36,294 nt of DNA from an archaeon (GCA_902812495.1 CADDZR010000013.1:1-36294), one strand, 5' to 3'; shown: positions 15,201-24,620, counted from the stretch's first letter. Program-made: numbers and translations. Notes: generated by a model not told the origin, from the letters alone.

Positions 15201-15798
15201 CTACCTCTAGCCTTTGGTCTGCCTGGCTCAGCTGTCTCTGCGCCTCTGCTTTCTTTTCGTCGAACTTTGATATTCCAACGATCTCCTCTATCAGCTTCCT
15301 CTTTTCCTCAGGAGAAAGGTCAGCGACCCTTGTTGCCGCTCCCTGCGGAACAATATTAAGACCAGTTGCAGAAAGGCCTGCTATATCGAGTATCTCAAGA
15401 AGAGAAGATCTTGTAACCTTCTTTCCGTTCAGAAAGTAAACGCTCTCTCCATCTTCCCTGAGCTCTCTTGAAATTGTAACTGTATCTGAATCGACAGGTA
15501 TTGCCCTGTCTGTATTTTCAAACTGTACTGTTACCCTGCAGAAGGCTGGCTTCTGAGTCTGACCTGTACCTTCATCCTTCCTTGGGTCGTATATGAGTCC
15601 TGTTAGCCTGTTCCCCGCAGCCCTAAGTTGCTTTGGTGAGTTCTCCCCCAGAGCAAAAAGTATTGCATCAGCTATATTTGATTTCCCACTCCCGTTTGGT
15701 CCGGTAATGACATTAAAACCTCTCTCAAAATTAATCACGAGAGGCTTTATCCCTGAAGACTTGAAAGAACGCAGCTCAAGTCTCTTTATGTAAGTCAT
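12241..15798 (-). CDS. smc: SMC chromosome segregation ATPase
   Basis: 1185 residues from the ATG at 15798 (MTYIKRLELRSFKSSG); the frame is open 39 codons further upstream but that stretch is not conserved-looking. Walker A GPNGSGKSN lies at about 33-41. Two long coiled coils flank a hinge (GGVPGYIGILGRMIGFKKEH and following), then the ABC signature LSGGEKAVAGVSL and Walker B YLFDEIDANLD. It forms the ATP-driven ring with ScpA and ScpB that compacts and resolves the chromosome. Divergent from the M24 peptidase. Confidence 0.97.
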   Translation of the reverse strand: MTYIKRLELRSFKSSGIKPLVINFERGFNVITGPNGSGKSNIADAILFALGENSPKQLRAAGNRLTGLIYDPRKDEGTGQTQKPAFCRVTVQFENTDRAIPVDSDTVTISRELREDGESVYFLNGKKVTRSSLLEILDIAGLSATGLNIVPQGAATRVADLSPEEKRKLIEEIVGISKFDEKKAEAQRQLSQADQRLEVAMARIGEMKSYLEQLDMQRNELIRLNVLESQLNWLRAVMTSKRISELRARISELSQQEKDVASKIEEASNRLREIEAKISQTEEERTRFIVEVVQGGGKSHIELQLQLAQVTNELDSLTHELQEAELALQQLERDTIPALKEAVSNKEREVSRSSFLVRQMSVELEKLEEKRKELAQKLDDITAAQSILRETIDRNSKKAIKIEEKLKELSERQNATEISINGVLASLNSEKKRLVELKERVDGYSSVLKELESNMSKLSSIYSEATESLKKLDGDLSDLELKKEKVISIIEAASKVLERAGEEVQKGKAIVSLRKEVLESEEEKRLVELCERGGVPGYIGILGRMIGFKKEHAKAVRAVLGASTRAFIVEDLQSMTKLIKAARSLKVPRIRIIPLSEVETCKELKQQQTVGVIGTLSRFVECDEKIRGVVNFLCGDTLLVSTQAIGYLVSSDGFRAVTMEGEVFEPLGRSFRYGSLDPELSFIGEIESEEEIFEISEAARKLREAIEKRKSQLNSIESESKSLLKQRTKRIADVSSMRAEISTISKISSRYRSVFRSINQEYLKQERVVQRLEKKYNSLVQTRDSIIKAISALNSTLSSFKEMNLHSMLSELELSRANLESELSLVRNKIAEVNLSLTKEKANLENVLMRSLQENKLDLESAIEEYKANKDFVKDAPKTIRELQAQKESLEAQIEKLKESSRRSQPVLDEFEAKIKSLKEARDSVSRQLSSLDKEIYVVRNQIEQAKERIEEALGSLRMLGYTEELEFFEDSERLLSEIEEEYTQISQRVNRSADKQYREAYTQYKNLSVRYNELEKERNAIVSFIDSIEKEKRGVFMKAFERIKEEFSRIFSKLTNGEAWLELEKPDEIFTGGMMLYARFGTKPAWESASLSGGEKAVAGVSLILAMQSVKQHPFYLFDEIDANLDAINTSNLADFLLERSASAQIIAITLRDVIVSKSNITYGVYSAGGISRVVHYRPAEVRA

Positions 15799-15869
15799 CC
15801 TGCACGCTCCGACTACATAGGAGCTTTTTAACAACCAATATAAGCACTTGGTTTGTAAAGTTTGACAAC
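15799..15869. promoter_or_regulatory. Divergent promoter region between smc and the M24 peptidase
   Basis: 71 bases. On the minus strand CTTATATTGG lies about 40 bases before the smc ATG, with GCAGG just before the start. On the plus strand CAATATAAGC (about 15836-15845) is about 30 bases before TTG 15870, which has no Shine-Dalgarno and is probably close to leaderless. Both use the same AT-rich core, so the two promoters may compete. Confidence 0.45.
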
Positions 15870-16910
15870 TTGAGCGTCTATAAGGAGAGAAGGAAGAGGC
15901 TCTTGGAAGCTTCAAACGGGAAGGATGTTATTGTTGCACTTCCTGCAAACCTTTTCTATGTAACTGATTTCTTTGGCTCCGGTTACGGGGTGGTAAAGGA
16001 GGACAAAACAGTACTCATAGTAAGCATGCTTGAGAAGCTGAGGGCAGAGAAATTTGCAGCTGAAACAGAGATCGTTGTTTCAAAAAACTGGAATGAAGCA
16101 TGGAGGAAGGTGAGTAGGTTTATTTCAGGAAATTGTGTTGTAGATTCAAATGAAGGTCTCGAGAAGCTAAAAAGCTTAAAGAAGGATCAAAGTATGTTTC
16201 TAAAGGTTAGAAGGAAGAAGGATGAGGTTGAGCTTCAGAGAATAAAGAAGGCATCAGAGGTAATTGACAGGGTTTACAGGAGGCTTGAGAAAGAGATAAG
16301 ACCGGGCAGAACAGAATTTGAACTTGCATCATACGCTGTTCAGGAAGCAATTGGAAATGGTGCGACAACAAATGGCTTCGATGCTGCTCTCAGTCCATTC
16401 ATAATAGCAACGGGAGAGAACAGTGCATTTCCACATGCTGAGCTGACAAACAGGAAAGTAAAGAAGAAGGATGTTGTTCTGTGCGACATATCTCTGAGAT
16501 ACAATGGATATAATTCTGATGCAACAAGAACATTCTTTGTTGGCTCAGTCGATAGCGAGTTTACGAAGTACTATGAAGCTGTTAGGAAAGCACAAGAAAG
16601 AGGTGTTCAGCTTTGCAGAGTAGGAGAGAAATGCTCAAACGTAAGCATGGGAACTAGAAAGATACTGAAGGATATAAAACTTGAGAAATTCTTGACGCAT
16701 GGTATAGGGCACGGTGTTGGGATAGAGATACACGAGCTGCCATCTATATCAAACCGAAGCAGGGAAACGCTCCAGGAGAATGATGTGGTGACTGTTGAAC
16801 CTGGAGTTTATTTTGCGGGCAAATACGGTATAAGGATAGAGGACACGGTAATTGTTGGTAAAAAGCCAGAGCCGCTTCAAAGTTTCACAAAAGAGTTAAT
16901 CACGCTCTAA
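15870..16910 (+). CDS. M24 aminopeptidase, Xaa-Pro dipeptidase (PepQ) type
   Basis: 346 residues: a creatinase-like N-terminal domain (about 1-115) and a pita-bread M24 domain. The five metal ligands of the family are visible: two Asp in LCDISLRYNGYNSDATRTFF, His in THGIGHGVGIEIHE, Glu in VVTVEPGVYF and Glu in GIRIEDTV. It is expected to release N-terminal residues before proline and need two Mn or Co ions. The start is TTG 15870. The 3' end overlaps convergent pantoate kinase by 11 bases. Confidence 0.93.
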   Translation: MSVYKERRKRLLEASNGKDVIVALPANLFYVTDFFGSGYGVVKEDKTVLIVSMLEKLRAEKFAAETEIVVSKNWNEAWRKVSRFISGNCVVDSNEGLEKLKSLKKDQSMFLKVRRKKDEVELQRIKKASEVIDRVYRRLEKEIRPGRTEFELASYAVQEAIGNGATTNGFDAALSPFIIATGENSAFPHAELTNRKVKKKDVVLCDISLRYNGYNSDATRTFFVGSVDSEFTKYYEAVRKAQERGVQLCRVGEKCSNVSMGTRKILKDIKLEKFLTHGIGHGVGIEIHELPSISNRSRETLQENDVVTVEPGVYFAGKYGIRIEDTVIVGKKPEPLQSFTKELITL

Positions 16911-17814
16911 AAATCCTTGCTCCTGTTTCTCCTATACCGAACTCCATTGTTTGAATGTTTAATCCCTCAAGAGACCTTTTTACTTTCCTTATCTTGTCAA
17001 CATAAACTAGAGCATGCATTGCCTGCCCGATCATGTTCTGGCTTGCTGAAAGTGCTCCTGCCTCCCTTGTTCTTTTCATTAATTTTTTCAGTTCTTGCGT
17101 TGCAAGACCGACTTTTTCTGTAAAATATTCACCTGCCAGGGCAAGCTCCTCTATAGTCTTTTTCTCGAGAACACGTTGCAGGCACTTCCTCCCGTAGCTG
17201 TTAATTTTGTTTCTCATATTCTTTGAAAGGATTATCTTTTTCTTTTCCATAGGGCTGAGACACACAGCAACTATCTTTATGTCTCTTGGCTTCCCAAGTT
17301 TAACAAACTCAGCTATTCCAGGGGCACCAGGTTTTGTTATAAGGCCTGCCCCTCCTTCTTTGTAGATGGCTGAAACTGTCCCCAGACCCGTGCTGCATTG
17401 AATCTCAGCCATATGTGCACAGAGTGCTATCTCTTCCCTCCTCCATTCAAGTCCGAGTGCCGATGAAACTGCAAAAACAGCTGAAAGGGATGCGGCAGCG
17501 CTCGCACCAAAACCGTAGCCAACTGGTACCTGAACCTTCTGTCTAATTCTTACTGTTGCACCAGAAATACCTGCTCTTTCAAGTAGTACTCTTACAGCAG
17601 TTTGAGTTGTCTTTGCATCATTATCATCAATTATACTATTTGATTTTGGACCAGTCATTTCAATTGAAACGTATGTCGTTACACCAGCATCAAGTGTGTA
17701 ACCACCCCCCGTAGCACCAGCGTGCAAGTAGTCAGGAGGCTGAACATTTAGTGGCTCAGTGTGTATTGTGAAGAAATTCGATATGGCTGAAGGGGCAAAT
17801 GCTGCTCCCTCAAT
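16900..17814 (-). CDS. Pantoate kinase (archaeal CoA pathway, GHMP family), apparent ATT start
   Basis: 304 residues if begun at ATT 17814. The first usable TTG (17727, MHAGATGGG) would remove the conserved N-terminus, which is clearly coded upstream: EGAAFAPSAISNFFTIHTEP, then LNVQPPDYLHAGATGGG. No ATG, GTG or TTG exists in this frame between the preceding TAG (17845-17847) and 17727. The GHMP ATP loop is PVGYGFGASAAASLS. The enzyme phosphorylates pantoate to 4-phosphopantoate, ahead of phosphopantothenate synthetase. The ATT overlaps the stop of the upstream membrane gene by one base (ATTGA), suggesting termination-reinitiation. CTG 17844 is an alternative start. Confidence 0.88.
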   Translation of the reverse strand: MEGAAFAPSAISNFFTIHTEPLNVQPPDYLHAGATGGGYTLDAGVTTYVSIEMTGPKSNSIIDDNDAKTTQTAVRVLLERAGISGATVRIRQKVQVPVGYGFGASAAASLSAVFAVSSALGLEWRREEIALCAHMAEIQCSTGLGTVSAIYKEGGAGLITKPGAPGIAEFVKLGKPRDIKIVAVCLSPMEKKKIILSKNMRNKINSYGRKCLQRVLEKKTIEELALAGEYFTEKVGLATQELKKLMKRTREAGALSASQNMIGQAMHALVYVDKIRKVKRSLEGLNIQTMEFGIGETGARIFRA

Positions 17815-18598
17815 TCTTCGGCTGTTCTGTGCGCCTTGAACCAGCTATGATTCCTCCGACTGGACCAAATATCATTACAGCAAGAAAAGCAATCACAAAG
17901 TAATTCTGGAGCCCAGCCCATTGAGGGGCAAAGGACTGGGGGCTAAGTACAAAGGAAACAACTCCTATAAGAAGGAAAAGGAGTGTAAAACCAATCATGT
18001 ATGCAAGCTCCTTTGCCCTTCCAAGTGCGTTCCATTCAGGGAAGAATGTGACTATCTGGGACCTTCCAAACAGGGATCTGGTAGCCCTGAGAAGTACTGG
18101 CACGCCTATTATCACGGCAGGTATAGATGTTGTGTTCCAGAAAACAACAAAGCCAATAATTAAAGATAAGGGAAGACCGACAAAGTAAACTACGCTTGCA
18201 GCAGCAATAAGGTTACCCAGCGTTACAAATGACACTGTTGCAGCAACAAAAGATGCCCATGTCCTGTACTTCTTGACAAAGTATCCTAGGAGGAAAGCAC
18301 CTACAAAGTTAGCAGGGACGCCTGCAACCAGGCTGAGGAATGGGGTTGTCTCTTTGAGGGGTGTGAGAACTAATGTGTCGCCTATAAAAGTTCCAAGAGC
18401 GGCCCCGACTGCTGCTGGAAGTGTTTCTGAGACAACCGCGAAGTAGGCAGGTAAGAATAGCCCTATGAGGAGTTGGCCGACGCCCCAGGGTGTAGGTATG
18501 AATCCCGTTATCGCTTTTCCTATCGTGTAGAGAACAGCAGTAATAACAATGATGCTTACTTTTGTACTTGCGGAAGACCTTACATTCGTTTCTGTCAA
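17810..18598 (-). CDS. ECF-transporter S-component-like membrane protein
   Basis: 262 residues, with about six or seven hydrophobic helices. The pattern SIIVITAVLYTIGKAITGFIP, then TPWGVGQLLIGLFLPAYFAV and a glycine-rich VGAALGTFIGDTLVLTP helix, resembles the vitamin-binding S subunits of ECF transporters. No ECF ATPase or T subunit is in the window. It directly precedes and overlaps pantoate kinase, so uptake of pantoate, pantothenate or a precursor is a reasonable guess but not shown. TTG start at 18598; family assignment is by pattern. Confidence 0.55.
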   Translation of the reverse strand: MTETNVRSSASTKVSIIVITAVLYTIGKAITGFIPTPWGVGQLLIGLFLPAYFAVVSETLPAAVGAALGTFIGDTLVLTPLKETTPFLSLVAGVPANFVGAFLLGYFVKKYRTWASFVAATVSFVTLGNLIAAASVVYFVGLPLSLIIGFVVFWNTTSIPAVIIGVPVLLRATRSLFGRSQIVTFFPEWNALGRAKELAYMIGFTLLFLLIGVVSFVLSPQSFAPQWAGLQNYFVIAFLAVMIFGPVGGIIAGSRRTEQPKN

Positions 18599-18664
18599 CG
18601 CCCAAATTTAGATATGCGTGAGCTATATCAATATATTCTCTTTTTTCTATATATGTCTATATAG
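18599..18664 (-). promoter_or_regulatory. Promoter and inverted repeat before the ECF-like/pantoate kinase operon
   Basis: AATATATTG on the minus strand at about 18630-18638 is TATA-like, 32-40 bases before TTG 18598. Just upstream is the inverted repeat CTATATATGTCTATATAG (18647-18664, 7-base arms, 4-base spacer), positioned as an activator or TFB-competing site. The AT-rich composition makes chance matches likely. Confidence 0.35.
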
Positions 18665-19058
18665 CAAATTCTTGATTTCCGAAATATACAAACAATAAGC
18701 TGGCTAAGGACCATGAACAACAAATATTCTTCAAGGAATTTTGCAAGAAAGCTCCAACCTTTAGAGAAGGGATAAATTGCATATTCTTAGGGATTTTTTA
18801 GGCTCAGGTTGCTATAGTATGGTTTCGATATCTAAAAAGCTTAAGGCTCCAAGCTAAAATGGGCTGCTGAGGAGGAGATTCGGGTAGAGAATAGGTCCCT
18901 CCTAGAGGGATATCAGGCTGATTGAATACCCCTTGCTTCTGATAGAAGCAGAAAACTCATGTGTTTTAGCTCGAAAGGATGTCGGATAGAGCAAAGTACA
19001 GAATGATAAAGGAGTTTTAAGATTTCTTATTAAAGTACTAGTTGTTCCCCAGTGGTTC
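18665..19058. other. Gene-free stretch with hairpins and short decayed-looking frames
   Basis: No convincing gene. Within it, TGCTTCTGATAGAAGCA is a 7-bp hairpin and AAAACTCATGTGTTTT a second one just after it; GGAGG at about 18869-18875 can pair with CCTCC near 18898-18903. A TATA-like TCTAAAAAGCTTAAG (18829-18843) could drive a small RNA across them. In the plus strand, a frame around 18851-18917 reads ENRSLLEGYQAD before a stop and continues KLMCFSSKGCRIEQ, which might be the decayed end of a gene. I cannot identify it, and no tRNA or CRISPR repeat is present. Confidence 0.35.
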
Positions 19059-19916
19059 ATGGTTAAGAAATTTGTTGATGCTCATACACATGTATGGTTT
19101 AAGCAAACAATTAGCAACGAGATGAGAAAGAGGAAAGAGGTGGTTGGCTTAAGGATTCCGGAATTTTCTGTGGAAGATATTTTAAAACAGATGGACGAAG
19201 CGTCTCTAGAGTATATAACCATAATAGCATATCCAAGCAGAGAGCTTTGGGGAACAAAAGAAGACTTCCCTTTAAAAATAATACAGGTTTGCAAAAAATA
19301 TCCAGACAGGTTTGCTGTGATTGGAGGTGTTGAAGTAAACAAGCTATCTGTCAAAGAAACAAAGGTGTGGCTTGAAAAGCAATATGAAGCTGGTGTCTCA
19401 GGATTTAAAGTTCATCCTTGCCATATGTGGCTAAAACCAAATGACTATAGAGAAGAGGAAAGAGGCTTGAAACAGCTCGAGCTTCTTTATGAATTTGCAG
19501 AGAACAACAATCTGACTGTTGTTATCCATACAGGTACAAGCATTTTTTTAAATGCTAGGAACAAGTATGCAGACCCTATCTTTGTTGATGATGTTTCAGT
19601 TGATTTTCCAAAACTAAATATAATCATAGCTCATGCTGGTAGGCCAAACTGGGTAAATACAGCATTTCAGCTAGTAAGAATAAGAAATAACATATTTACA
19701 GACCTTTCAAGTATACCTCCCAAGAGGGTTCTTGACTACCTTCCAAGACTAGAGCAGATAAACCAAAAGGCACTTTATGGTAGTGACTTTGGAGGTCCTG
19801 ACGTTCAAAGCTTGGCTAGCAATCTAAGAGAGTTTCTTGATTTACCATTATCCAATCTAGCTGCAGAAAAAATCACAAGAGATAATGCTAAGAACCTGAT
19901 AAAACCTCTTGATTAA
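19059..19916 (+). CDS. Metal-dependent amidohydrolase, amidohydrolase-2 (ACMSD-like) family
   Basis: 285 residues folding as a TIM barrel. The N-terminal DAHTHVW gives the HxH metal pair (His9, His11); further ligands are expected in GFKVHPCHMW, VVIHTGTS and IIAHAGRPNW, with the catalytic Asp in YGSDFGGP. Relatives include decarboxylases and hydrolases of ring-cleavage products, so the substrate cannot be named. ATG start, transcribed alone. Base and codon use is more AT-rich than in its neighbours, which could mean transfer from elsewhere. Confidence 0.8.
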   Translation: MVKKFVDAHTHVWFKQTISNEMRKRKEVVGLRIPEFSVEDILKQMDEASLEYITIIAYPSRELWGTKEDFPLKIIQVCKKYPDRFAVIGGVEVNKLSVKETKVWLEKQYEAGVSGFKVHPCHMWLKPNDYREEERGLKQLELLYEFAENNNLTVVIHTGTSIFLNARNKYADPIFVDDVSVDFPKLNIIIAHAGRPNWVNTAFQLVRIRNNIFTDLSSIPPKRVLDYLPRLEQINQKALYGSDFGGPDVQSLASNLREFLDLPLSNLAAEKITRDNAKNLIKPLD

Positions 19917-20024
19917 AGTCCGAGCTTTGTTTCTATTTTGCAATTTTATCAAACCTATCAGTACTTGCTCATACAATAAACAAAAGAATTTAATAGCGTA
20001 GAAACAACATAATGAAAGGCTTGT

Positions 20025-21014
20025 ATGGGCTTAACATCAAAGCTATCTTCAAATATCTCACTTGGAATTTCGATATTCTTATTCTCTATTCTTTTCTCGC
20101 CGTTTGAAGACCTAACTACAATTGACCTTTCAACACATATGTTCCAGCATTTCCTTATATCTTTTGCAGGATTTTTAATTGGATATCCTTACTTAAGCTC
20201 AAAGATAAAAGGGAAATATGGGTCGCTTGCCTTTCTTTTTGTATCGGCTATACTTGTCTATTGGCATCTTCCTGTACCTTGGGATTATGCGGTTCTCAAC
20301 CCTTTTGTTCATGCTCTAGAGCACATCTCATTTCTTCTTGCAGGTATATTGATGGGGTCAGTTCTCGTTAAAATGTCTGACACAGCAAAAGTGTCTATGA
20401 TGCTTACAGGCTTTTTTGGGCATACTGTTTATGCAATACTTCTGATTTATCCTAGCAACAGGATATATTACCTCTATTCTTATGAGAACCAGTACACTCT
20501 TGGTGTGCTTTTATTGCTTAGCGGCTCCCTATTTCTTGTTGGCGCCGGCTACTTTGTTGCAAGAAATCCTGACTTGCTTGGTCTGAGGAAAGAGAGAAAG
20601 CAAATCATCTTTAATTACCCAAAGGTACACCCTAGCTTTAAAAAGGTAAAATTTACAGCCACAGTCTTTCTTATAGCAATACTGATAACATATTTATCAG
20701 CAACACTTGTATTAGCCTCAAGCTCAGGGAATAGTAACGGAGGAGTAACTGTTTACATTGAGGAGACACCTTTTTCGTGGAATTTCAATCCACGTAATTT
20801 AACTGTCATATTAGGAGTAAATAGCACGGTCACTTGGATTAGCCGTTCAGTATCATATGATACTGTTACAGACTCAAACGGAACATTTTCTTCTGGACCC
20901 ATACCTCCAGGCGGGAAATTTACTTTTACTTTTGAGAAACCTGGTGTATATCACTATTATTGTATATACCATCCTTGGATGACTGGATATGTGATTGTAA
21001 AAGAAAAATTATGA
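20025..21014 (+). CDS. Polytopic membrane protein (DUF1404/CtaG-like) with C-terminal cupredoxin domain
   Basis: 329 residues. Residues 10-180 hold about five helices rich in histidine: HMFQHFL (His38, His42), YWH (His81), HALEHISFLL (His96, His100) and GHT (His133), reminiscent of DUF1404 and CtaG copper-handling membrane proteins. A further helix (210-232) leads to an extracellular plastocyanin-like domain (240-327) with YYCIYHPWMTGYV, giving Cys313, His316 and Met319 of a type 1 copper site. The first histidine ligand is replaced: SYDTVT has Asp279 where PHTVT is usual. AAAGG lies before ATG 20025. A copper delivery or electron-transfer role is inferred. Confidence 0.65.
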   Translation: MGLTSKLSSNISLGISIFLFSILFSPFEDLTTIDLSTHMFQHFLISFAGFLIGYPYLSSKIKGKYGSLAFLFVSAILVYWHLPVPWDYAVLNPFVHALEHISFLLAGILMGSVLVKMSDTAKVSMMLTGFFGHTVYAILLIYPSNRIYYLYSYENQYTLGVLLLLSGSLFLVGAGYFVARNPDLLGLRKERKQIIFNYPKVHPSFKKVKFTATVFLIAILITYLSATLVLASSSGNSNGGVTVYIEETPFSWNFNPRNLTVILGVNSTVTWISRSVSYDTVTDSNGTFSSGPIPPGGKFTFTFEKPGVYHYYCIYHPWMTGYVIVKEKL

Positions 21015-21039
21015 TTTGAATCGTTGAAGAGGATTCTAG

Positions 21040-23214
<2,175 letters not shown>

Positions 23215-23246
23215 TCATCACCAAAAATAAGTGGGGGATGTCCCGT

Positions 23247-23777
23247 TTACTTCACCTTTATCTGTATGCCTTTGCTCTTCACTGGTTCCTTTGCCTTCAG
23301 CTTAACCTCGAGTATGCCGTTGTTGTAGGTTGCTTCGGCGCTGTTCGGGTCAACGGCAACAGGCAGCGGAACCTCGGTGTAGTACTTCTTGTTCCCTCTC
23401 TCTGCGGATATTGTAACCCTGTCCTCTGATGCAGTTATGTTAATGTCCTCCTTCGTGACGCCTGGCATCTCTGCTGCTATCTTGACAACATTCTCCTTGT
23501 CGTCCACCACTGTTTCAATGAGAGGTTCTCTTGCACCCACTGTGAGCTGTCCTAGAGCAGATGGTCTCACGTTTCCGAACTCCTTTATGATTGGCTTTCC
23601 GTCAGGCCCGACTGTTATCGAGAAGCCATAGTAGTAAGGTCCCTCGGTAACGGCAGTTCCTGGCGGCAGAGCTCTCGCAGACCTCATGAGCCTGTCAAAC
23701 ATCCTTTCCATTTCCCTTATTTCACGGGACATCTCCTCAAATATCGAGTCAAAGTAGTCACGACCCCAGATTGCCAT
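23247..23777 (-). CDS. hsp20: Hsp20 small heat-shock protein
   Basis: 176 residues: an N-terminal arm with EMEREI-type helix (DSIFEEMSREIREMERMF), an alpha-crystallin domain (about 85-165) with VKIAAEMPGVTKEDINI and AEATYNNGILEVKL, and a C-terminal IxI motif in GIQIKVK. It is an ATP-independent holdase that keeps unfolding proteins soluble. ATG with GGTGATG six bases upstream. The promoter has a strong TATA box and a perfect palindrome, so it is probably controlled by a repressor. Cdc48 follows. Confidence 0.95.
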   Translation of the reverse strand: MAIWGRDYFDSIFEEMSREIREMERMFDRLMRSARALPPGTAVTEGPYYYGFSITVGPDGKPIIKEFGNVRPSALGQLTVGAREPLIETVVDDKENVVKIAAEMPGVTKEDINITASEDRVTISAERGNKKYYTEVPLPVAVDPNSAEATYNNGILEVKLKAKEPVKSKGIQIKVK

Positions 23778-23796
23778 GTCACATCACCACTTCATA

Positions 23797-23823
23797 TGTC
23801 ATAATTATGACACTATATAAACA
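23797..23823 (-). promoter_or_regulatory. hsp20 TATA box and adjoining palindromic operator
   Basis: TGTTTATATAGT (23812-23823, minus strand) is a strong TATA box. Abutting it on the downstream side is the perfect 16-base palindrome TGTCATAATTATGACA (23797-23812), lying between TATA and the predicted start near 23790. The core GTCATA-N2-TATGAC recurs before the next gene at 24562-24575. A bound dimer here should block initiation. It does not look like the euryarchaeal Phr heat-shock site. Confidence 0.7.
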
Positions 23824-23851
23824 TTTCTCTTATGTCTGTCAGCTTTATGAC

Positions 23852-24532
23852 CTAGTATAGAGAAACTGCCTGGAGTCCTCTTCTCAAAACTTCAAAAGCT
23901 CTTGACGCAACGGCCTCGGGAACAAGAAGTACTATATCTCTCCCTCCAAAAAATCCGTCCACCTGCTCGATACCTTCTCTGCTCAGTATTTCGACAACGT
24001 AATCCATGACAGAGCCTCTGTCATGAACCTCTACGGGAAGCTTTATCGTTATCCTAGCGTAACCTTCACCAAAGCTTGCATCAAGTTTGCTCAATTCCTC
24101 TCTCACTCTTTCCATTACGTCCGAGCTAAGTATTAGCTTCGCAAAGCTTGGGAACTGATGAATATTCGCAAAATCCGCTTCAACCTCGTCAAGTATTTCC
24201 GCTATCCTTTTCATGAACTCCTTATGTCTCTCCTCTGGAAATCTTATGACCACATCAGAAACACCTGTAGTCAGACTTATTTTTGCATCCTTGAGGACTT
24301 CGATTGGTGATTCTACTTGAGATCTTTCAACAGAACTAGCAAATCTCACAAGAGCAGCCACTATTGTGTTGTGATTAACTTCCCTGCCAACCATCTGCTC
24401 TACAGTTTCTTTTATAAGAGAAGCAACTGCATTGTAGTTAAGAACTCTCATCTTCATGCACTCGTAAAGATGAGGATTGCCCAGGATTATTGTCCTCACA
24501 GCTTCAGGAACAGAAGGCCTTAGGTATGACAT
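23852..24532 (-). CDS. Conserved archaeal protein: N-terminal helical/HTH-like part and two ACT-like domains
   Basis: 226 residues from ATG 24532 (MSYLRPSVPEAVRTI), with AGGTG six bases before it; a GTG at 24541 lies inside that Shine-Dalgarno. Residues about 20-75 form helices with NYNAVASLIKETVEQMVG and NHNTIVAALVRFA, resembling a DNA-binding helix-turn-helix. Two beta-alpha-beta repeats follow (about 80-150 and 157-225), the second with ARITIKLPVEVHDRGSVMDY, like ACT ligand-binding modules. Its promoter carries the same palindrome as hsp20, as expected of an autoregulated repressor. Regulatory function is inference. Confidence 0.55.
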   Translation of the reverse strand: MSYLRPSVPEAVRTIILGNPHLYECMKMRVLNYNAVASLIKETVEQMVGREVNHNTIVAALVRFASSVERSQVESPIEVLKDAKISLTTGVSDVVIRFPEERHKEFMKRIAEILDEVEADFANIHQFPSFAKLILSSDVMERVREELSKLDASFGEGYARITIKLPVEVHDRGSVMDYVVEILSREGIEQVDGFFGGRDIVLLVPEAVASRAFEVLRRGLQAVSLY

Positions 24533-24561
24533 TATATACACCTGTAAAATATTGTCGTTAT

Positions 24562-24575
24562 GTCATATTTATGAC
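24562..24575 (-). promoter_or_regulatory. Palindromic operator before the ACT-domain gene, matching the hsp20 operator
   Basis: GTCATATTTATGAC has the same GTCATA-N2-TATGAC form as the hsp20 site and lies 30 bases before ATG 24532. A TATA-like AATATCAAAA (about 24576-24585) sits upstream with the same roughly 13-base centre-to-centre spacing as at hsp20. The pair indicates a shared regulator. Confidence 0.65.
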
Positions 24576-24587
24576 TTTTGATATTCA

Positions 24588-24620
24588 ATAAAAAGGTTAG
24601 GCCTCCCTTTACTGGGAGGC
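24588..24620 (-). terminator. Hairpin plus T-run at the end of the sedolisin gene
   Basis: On the minus strand GCCTCCC (24620-24614), a 6-base loop and GGGAGGC (24607-24601) form a perfect 7-bp GC-rich stem, followed four bases later by CCTTTTTATT. It looks like a bacterial intrinsic terminator. The stop codon TAA lies in the loop, so the 5' arm is coding. The T-run also falls near the ACT-gene promoter. Confidence 0.6.

Noticed and set aside
15799-15915. Longer SMC start 39 codons upstream
   Set aside because: The extra stretch does not resemble any SMC N-terminus, covers the divergent promoter and would overlap the M24 gene; MTYIKRLELRSFKSSG is the family start.
18851-18980. Insertion sequence or TnpB remnant
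   Set aside because: Only a few residues suggest coding, with no terminal repeats or target duplication; kept only as a low-confidence note.
24533-24541. GTG 24541 as start of the ACT-domain gene
   Set aside because: It lies inside the AGGTG ribosome-binding site of ATG 24532, which has proper spacing.
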